From: Vreelandella nanhaiensis
GTDB lineage: Bacteria; Pseudomonadota; Gammaproteobacteria; Pseudomonadales; Halomonadaceae
Length of the DNA: 64,000 bases
Direction of reading: 5' to 3'
Assembly: GCF_003990185.1 (NCBI RefSeq)
Contig: NZ_RZHF01000008.1
Coordinates: 171,452-235,451 of the forward strand
How positions within the stretch are numbered: the first letter of the stretch is position 1; each line of letters begins with the position of its first letter. This document shows, piece by piece, positions 59,248 to 64,000 of this stretch. Below the pieces are notes generated by a model. The model saw nothing but the letters and a program-made list of their open reading frames with translations, had not been told where the DNA came from and ran no database searches. The translations under genes were made by a program, and so were the position numbers.

Positions 59248-60948
59248 ATGTTTCAGTCTAGCAACCCCCACCCTCGCAGCGGTGGTCAAGCTCTTGTCGA
59301 CCAGCTACTCATACATGGCGCTGATTGCGCATACTGTGTACCAGGTGAAAGCTACCTTGAAGTTCTGGACGCGCTGCATAATGTACGTGATCGCTTCACT
59401 CTCTATAACGCCCGGCATGAAGCTGGTGCGGCCAACATGGCGGAAGCTTATGGCAAGCTGACCGGCAAACCGGGTATCTGTATGGTGACACGGGGGCCTG
59501 GAGCGTGCCATGCATCCATCGGGGTCCACATCGCTTATCAGGATTCAACACCAATGATCCTGCTGATCGGCCAGGTTGACCGGCTGTCGATGGATCGCGA
59601 AGCCTTCCAGGAGATCGACTACGGCCAAATGTTCGGCGGCATAGCGAAATGGGTCGCTCAAATCAATGATGCGACGCGGATACCAGAATATTTGGCCCGT
59701 GCTTTCCGCGTTGCCACGTCGGGCCGCCCTGGCCCCGTGGTGCTAGCCCTACCTGAAGACATGCTGACCGATATTGTAGAGGTTATGGATGCCCCTCCCT
59801 ATACATCGACCCTCCCAGATGCATCATCGGCTGCCATCGAAGAAATACGGTCTCTTTTAACGACAGCTCAACGTCCTTTAATGCTTGTAGGTGGTAGCGG
59901 ATGGAGCGACGAAGCGTGCAGGAACATTACCCGCTTCGCTGAAGCTAACGGCGTGCCAGTGGCTTGCTCTTTTCGCCGACAGGATATCGTAGATAATAAC
60001 TCAGAGGTCTATATCGGCGATTTCGGCACGGCCGGCCCGCCACAACTGGTCAGTCGTATTAAGGAAGCAGACGTGCTTTTGGTCGTGGGGGCTCGCCTCG
60101 GGGAAATGACAACTAAGACGTATACGACCGTAGGTTCGCCAGCACCGCAACAACGCCTGATCCATATCCATAGCGATGCCGATGAAATAGGCCGTGTTTA
60201 CAGCCCTGAACTCGGACTTGCCATTGCTCCAGAGAATTTTGCTCGCGCAGTAGCCGATTGCCAATGGGTCGATCCACAGCGCTGGCGTGAATGGCTAAGT
60301 TCAGCACGTAAGGACTACCTTGACGACACTAAAGCGCCTGCGTATGAAGGCGAGCTTGATATGGCTCAAGCGCTGATTGACGTTCAGGAAGTTCTGCCAA
60401 CAGACTTTATCGTCACCCTCGATGCTGGCAATCATACCGGTTGGGGACAGCGGTTCTTGCGTTATGGGCGCCCTGGCAGACAGGTAGGCTCGACCTGCGG
60501 TGCGATGGGCTATTCCGTACCCGCGGCCGTTGCTGCCTCGCTACTTTTCCCGGAAAAGGTAGTGCTCTCTTTTGTTGGCGATGGTGGTTTCATGATGAGC
60601 GGTCAGGAAATTGCCACCGCCGTACAACACGGCGGTAAACCAATTATCCTGCTCTTCAATAACGGTAGTTACGGCACCATCCGTATGCATCAAGAACGCG
60701 AGCATCCCGAGCGAGTAGTAGGCACAGATCTGGTGAACCCTGACTTTACCGGTATGGCAAGATCACTTGGCTTACATGCTGAAACCGTCACTCAGACAGA
60801 AGATTTCAAGCCAGCACTAGAGCGCGCCATCGCCGCTAATCGCCCCGCGCTGATCGAACTTAAAACCGATCCTGAGCTGATCTCAACCCGCACAACCATT
60901 AATACTCTGCGCAATGATGCGCATAGGCGTAACAAAACGTCTTATTAA
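59248..60948 (+). CDS. ThDP-dependent enzyme, acetolactate-synthase-like
   Basis: 566 residues with PYR, central and PP domains. The ThDP-activating Glu lies in ARHEAGAANMAEAYG, and MVTRGPGACHASIGVHIAYQ is the AHAS-like glycine loop. The PP motif is GDGGFMMSGQEIATA followed by LLFNNGSYG. It lacks the His of the benzoylformate-decarboxylase active site seen in the other ThDP enzyme at 20363. AGGAG precedes the ATG. It acts on a 2-oxoacid by decarboxylation or carboligation. Its gene comes after the TTT operon and before a NIPSNAP and an ALDH gene, so release of an aldehyde for that ALDH is plausible. Confidence 0.87.
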   Translation: MFQSSNPHPRSGGQALVDQLLIHGADCAYCVPGESYLEVLDALHNVRDRFTLYNARHEAGAANMAEAYGKLTGKPGICMVTRGPGACHASIGVHIAYQDSTPMILLIGQVDRLSMDREAFQEIDYGQMFGGIAKWVAQINDATRIPEYLARAFRVATSGRPGPVVLALPEDMLTDIVEVMDAPPYTSTLPDASSAAIEEIRSLLTTAQRPLMLVGGSGWSDEACRNITRFAEANGVPVACSFRRQDIVDNNSEVYIGDFGTAGPPQLVSRIKEADVLLVVGARLGEMTTKTYTTVGSPAPQQRLIHIHSDADEIGRVYSPELGLAIAPENFARAVADCQWVDPQRWREWLSSARKDYLDDTKAPAYEGELDMAQALIDVQEVLPTDFIVTLDAGNHTGWGQRFLRYGRPGRQVGSTCGAMGYSVPAAVAASLLFPEKVVLSFVGDGGFMMSGQEIATAVQHGGKPIILLFNNGSYGTIRMHQEREHPERVVGTDLVNPDFTGMARSLGLHAETVTQTEDFKPALERAIAANRPALIELKTDPELISTRTTINTLRNDAHRRNKTSY

Positions 60949-60984
60949 TCGTCTGTCTGCAGTCCGTAAAATAAGGAGAAAACT

Positions 60985-61302
60985 ATGTTCGTCGACCTTC
61001 GCACCTACACTATGTTCCCTGGTCGCCTTAACACCTTCCTAGACCTTTACGAGCGTGAAGGCCTGCCGATACAGAAAAAGCACTTGGGGGAGCCGCTTGG
61101 TTATTTTATTACCGAGACAGGAACATTAAACCAAGTGGTTCATATATGGGGCTATGAAAGCGCTGCAGACCGGGAGCGTCGCCGACAAGCGATGGAGAGT
61201 GATCCTGACTGGATTGCTTATCGGCGTAAAAGCGCAGAAGCCGGTAATGTACAGCATCAAACCAATAAGCTGCTGCGATCGGCAAGCTTTTCACCGATGT
61301 GA
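60985..61302 (+). CDS. NIPSNAP-family protein
   Basis: 105 residues, the length of one NIPSNAP dimeric alpha/beta barrel domain. MFVDLRTYTMFPGRLNTFLD at the start, LGYFITETGTLNQVVHIWGY in the middle and RRRQAMESDPDWIAYRRKSA are characteristic. AAGGAG lies before the ATG and the gene follows the ThDP enzyme by 36 bases. The function of bacterial members in catabolic operons is unknown; some may bind small aldehydes or acids. Confidence 0.87.
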   Translation: MFVDLRTYTMFPGRLNTFLDLYEREGLPIQKKHLGEPLGYFITETGTLNQVVHIWGYESAADRERRRQAMESDPDWIAYRRKSAEAGNVQHQTNKLLRSASFSPM

Positions 61303-61493
61303 CCATTAACCAAGCCAAATAGCCTATATAAGACTTACGGACACTACTCTCGAATAAGGAAGGTTAGCTCTAGGCGAATCGGTTGCGAAGCGCCTAGACA
61401 TCTTTTCTTTAGTTCTGGGTAGCGTTACCAGTTTCATCTGGTCGCCACGATAAAATGACCGTTCACTCTCAGAAAATTCTTGATATAGGTAAG

Positions 61494-61517
61494 GTGCCTT
61501 TCAGGCATGCTTTTTTG
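61494..61517 (+). terminator. Probable intrinsic terminator upstream of the succinate-semialdehyde dehydrogenase gene
   Basis: TGCCT-TTC-AGGCA with a flanking G-T pair gives a 6-base stem, followed two bases later by TTTTTT. It lies 190 bases after the NIPSNAP stop and 43 bases before the next start, so it may end the upstream transcript and leave the ALDH under its own promoter. Confidence 0.5.
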
Positions 61518-61559
61518 TAACACTATCGGCAACTAACTACGATCACGTTAGAGGTAATC

Positions 61560-62993
61560 ATGTACCCAGATGTTCAGCTTTTTATCAATGGCGAGTGGTG
61601 TAGTGCGATAGCCGGCAAGACGATTCCAGTGATTAACCCGGCGACAGAGGAGACTATTGGCCATATCGCTCATGCTGAAAAGGATGATCTCGATTTGGCG
61701 CTCAACGCCGCAGAGCAAGGCTTTAACGCCTGGAAGGCAACTCCACCATTTGAGCGTAGCAAAGTGATGCGCAAAGCTGCAGAGCTGTTACGCGAGCGTG
61801 TTGATCAGATTGCCGCGATCATGACCACTGAGCAGGGCAAGCCGCTGGCACAGGCGCGTATTGAGACGCTGGCGGCAGCCGATACCATCGACTGGTTCGC
61901 CGAGGAAGCGCGGCGCACCTATGGGCAAGTAATTCCTTCACGGCAAGCCAATGTGCAGCAATTAGCAGTAAAAATACCAGTTGGTCCGGTTGCTGCCTTT
62001 ACACCTTGGAATTTTCCAATCAACCAAGTGGTTCGTAAGCTCTCCGCTGCATTGGCAGCGGGCTGCTCAATCATCGTCAAGGCGCCGGAAGATACGCCTG
62101 CGGCTCCCGCCGAGCTGATCCGTGCCTATGCTGATGCTGGAGTGCCAGCAGGCGTGGTCAACCTTGTCTACGGCGTACCAGCCGAAATTTCGGAGTATCT
62201 GATTTCGCATCCCTCCATTCGCAAAATCTCGTTCACTGGCTCAACCGCAGTCGGCAAGCATCTTGCGGCGTTAGCGGGCCAGCATATGAAAAAGGCAACG
62301 ATGGAGCTTGGCGGTCACGCACCGGTAGTCATCTTCGAAGATGCAGATCTCGATGCTGCCGCTAAGCAGCTTGCTGGCGCTAAGTTTCGCAACGCCGGTC
62401 AGGTATGCATCGCACCGACACGCTTTCTCATCCAAAAAAGCGTCTACGAAAAATTTATTGATAAGTTCGTTGCCGCTGCTAGCAACATCAAAGTGGGCAA
62501 TGGCCTCAAAGAAAATACGACTATGGGGCCGATGGCGCATCAACGAGGGCTTGAGTCGCTCGAACGCTTCGTGACTGACGCAATAGAGAAAGGCGCCAAG
62601 GTTCGTCTCGGTGGCAAGCGCCTTGAAGGTAAAGGTTTTTTCTTCGAGCCCACCGTCCTTTCCGAGGTCCCAATGGATGCCAGCGCAATGAGCGAAGAAC
62701 CTTTTGGTCCGCTGGCACTGATGGTACCTTTCTCGACTTATGAAGAGGCAGTTATAGAAGCTAACCGACTGCCCTATGGGCTTGCCGCTTACGCCTATAC
62801 ACGCTCTAACACAACTGCAATGGCACTGGGACGTGATATCGAAAGCGGCATGTTAACGATCAACCACATAGGCTTCGGTCTGCCTGAAACGCCATTTGGT
62901 GGAGTGAAAGACTCGGGGTACGGTACCGAAGGCGGCAGCGAGGCGATCGATGCATATCTTGATACGCGCTTTATCTCACAAGCCGGGGCATGA
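61560..62993 (+). CDS. NAD(P)-dependent succinate-semialdehyde/2-oxoglutarate-semialdehyde-type dehydrogenase
   Basis: 477 residues, normal GabD length. It begins YPDVQLFINGEWCSA, with FTPWNFPINQVVRKLSAALA, VKAPEDTPA (cofactor Lys), SFTGSTAVGKHLAALA, general base in MELGGHAPVVIF and the nucleophile in RNAGQVCIAPTRF. PFGGVKDSGYGTEGG is at the end. It oxidises a semialdehyde to the acid. With the DapA-family enzyme it could complete a sugar-acid pathway to 2-oxoglutarate. It differs clearly from the ALDHs at 1-1401 and 18896-20353. Confidence 0.9.
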   Translation: MYPDVQLFINGEWCSAIAGKTIPVINPATEETIGHIAHAEKDDLDLALNAAEQGFNAWKATPPFERSKVMRKAAELLRERVDQIAAIMTTEQGKPLAQARIETLAAADTIDWFAEEARRTYGQVIPSRQANVQQLAVKIPVGPVAAFTPWNFPINQVVRKLSAALAAGCSIIVKAPEDTPAAPAELIRAYADAGVPAGVVNLVYGVPAEISEYLISHPSIRKISFTGSTAVGKHLAALAGQHMKKATMELGGHAPVVIFEDADLDAAAKQLAGAKFRNAGQVCIAPTRFLIQKSVYEKFIDKFVAAASNIKVGNGLKENTTMGPMAHQRGLESLERFVTDAIEKGAKVRLGGKRLEGKGFFFEPTVLSEVPMDASAMSEEPFGPLALMVPFSTYEEAVIEANRLPYGLAAYAYTRSNTTAMALGRDIESGMLTINHIGFGLPETPFGGVKDSGYGTEGGSEAIDAYLDTRFISQAGA

Positions 62994-63368
62994 GCAATTT
63001 GTCCGCGCGTTCTCAACTGGGACGTGCGGATATTTTCGTATCTGCTTGTAGGGTACTTCGAGCCTGCTGACCTCTCTTAAACCTAGTGAGTATAGGTGTG
63101 GGTGGATAATTGTTATCTAACGTAATAGCCGATGCTGTAGAGATCGAGATATTTCGTTCTATTTATATTTAGCACTTGGATCAGCTATATTTGTTGGGCG
63201 CTCTACCTACGCAAAAGTTTCATGAATGTCGATCTTTATGACTAGCCCATAGTAAGAAAAGGCCTGACATCACAGCGGTAATAAAAATAATGCCTAAAAG
63301 GCCATAGACCTCAACAGGTATCACCATATACAAAACCTTAATTCGAGCCGAGCTTCTCAAGCTCGACT
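62994..63368. other. Intergenic region with a terminator-like hairpin
   Basis: TCCGCGCGT (63002-63010) pairs with ACGTGCGGA (63022-63030) with one G-T wobble and an 11-base loop. TATTTTCG follows, making a weak terminator for the preceding gene. The rest is AT-rich with no recognised gene. CGAGCTT-CTC-AAGCTCG, a perfect 7-base hairpin, lies at 63349-63365, right at the broken start of the next gene. Confidence 0.5.
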
Positions 63369-63971
63369 ATGCGACTCGCCGCAAAGGGTGCCGCCGTTTA
63401 CGTGCCCGATCTACCCGGCCATGGCAAAAGTGACACACCCGAATCGCCCTTGAACATGCTCGGCTTGGCTAATGCCCTGATCGATTGGCTGGATGCCATG
63501 GACATTGCACAAGCCGACCTAGTGGGGCATTCAATGGGTTGTCAGATAGCGTCTGATGTGGCTGTTCGTTTCCCCACTCGGGTAAGACGCTTGGCCCTGA
63601 TAGGGCCGACAGTCGACCCTTCACATCGCAACATCCACGCTCAGCTGCTTCGGGCGCTCTACGCCTGTACCTTCGAGCGCCCCGGGTTCTTCCTGCATGT
63701 CATGGCTGATTATTGGCGCATGGGAACGCGCCTCTGGCCCGAAGCGATCGCCATGCTCAATTATCCTATCGAAGAGAAGCTTTCTTGCATTGAGCAGCCC
63801 GTGTTACTGGTTCGTGGCCAGCGGGATAAGATAGCGCCACAACGCTGGCTCGACCAAGCGAGCCAAATGACTGGTGCGGAGCGGGTAGTGACCATCCCTA
63901 ACTGGGGTCATAATGTCATCTACAGTGCGCCTGATGCGGTAGTGGCTGAGCTATGGTCATTCTTGGGTTAG
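63369..63971 (+). pseudogene. N-terminally truncated alpha/beta hydrolase
   Basis: 200 residues. The nucleophile is in DLVGHSMGCQIAS (GxSxG), the acid in LLVRGQRDKIAP and the His in PNWGHNVIY, so the catalytic triad is intact. The first strand and the HG oxyanion loop before LAAKGAAVYVPDLPGHGKS, normally about 60 residues, are missing. The frame upstream is open for only nine codons before a TAA at 63339. A plain deletion or rearrangement at the start is likely, so this is probably a dead remnant. It could still be translated from the ATG at 63369, but no good ribosome site is seen. Confidence 0.75.
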
Positions 63972-64000
63972 AGGCTACCTCTTTTGGCCTCCACTTAGCG

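Overview
The window reads as an accessory catabolic region of a Gram-negative proteobacterium, most likely a marine or halophilic gammaproteobacterium of the Halomonas type. This is an inference from the very high density of TRAP, TTT and ABC organic-acid transporters, the acidic periplasmic binding proteins, moderate GC and the gene families present. No rRNA, ribosomal-protein or other housekeeping marker is present to fix the taxonomy. About 48 protein genes look intact, and almost all are enzymes, solute transporters or one-component regulators. They form self-contained modules of uptake system, regulator and enzymes, and most module borders carry decayed insertion sequences.

Layout. (1) 1-11.8 kb, minus strand: a DctPQM TRAP transporter, two short-chain dehydrogenases, an alpha/beta-fused ThDP dehydrogenase E1, a GntR regulator, E2, E3 (lipoamide dehydrogenase) and a GabD-like aldehyde dehydrogenase cut by the window edge. 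A divergent GMC oxidoreductase lies at 12.3-14.0 kb. This resembles an acetoin-dehydrogenase-like route, but the substrate is unknown. (2) 14.0-15.95 kb: a gene graveyard with an IS30 transposase relic, a 3' fragment of a tRNA-Arg(CCG)-like sequence and a frameshifted UspA relic. (3) 16-26.9 kb: MarR regulator and MobA-type 3-hydroxybenzoate 4-monooxygenase, then divergent aldehyde dehydrogenase and benzoylformate-decarboxylase-like enzyme, a LysR regulator, a class II aldolase-fold protein and a TAXI-type TRAP transporter. (4) 27.0-27.4 kb: IS3 scar. (5) 27.4-37.9 kb: the phthalate 4,5-dioxygenase pathway (oxygenase, reductase, dihydrodiol dehydrogenase, 4,5-dihydroxyphthalate decarboxylase), a second TAXI-TRAP transporter, a DMT exporter and a MarR regulator. 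(6) 38.0-44.1 kb: a five-gene branched-chain/aromatic-type ABC transporter and a divergent amidase. (7) 44.1-45.7 kb: decayed IS5 element abutting an IS481/IS30 chimeric remnant. (8) 45.9-53.4 kb: LysR regulator, DctPQM TRAP transporter and hydantoinase/oxoprolinase-type HyuAB. (9) 53.8 kb: a second IS5 end in the opposite orientation. (10) 54.3-63.0 kb: DapA-family lyase/dehydratase, TctCBA transporter, GntR regulator, ThDP enzyme, NIPSNAP protein and succinate-semialdehyde-type dehydrogenase. (11) 63.4 kb: an N-terminally truncated alpha/beta hydrolase.

How the genes work together. Modules 3 and 5 should both deliver protocatechuate: MobA from 3-hydroxybenzoate, and the Pht enzymes from phthalate. 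No protocatechuate ring-cleavage gene is in the window, so the product must be finished elsewhere. In module 3 the decarboxylase/ALDH pair could make 3-hydroxybenzoate from an aryl glyoxylate. This would be a mandelate-type upper pathway joined to MobA and is the most interesting testable idea here, together with phthalate uptake by a TAXI-TRAP system rather than an MFS permease. Candidate operators (palindromes or shared motifs) are visible in several divergent promoter regions, including one motif shared by both divergent phthalate transcripts.
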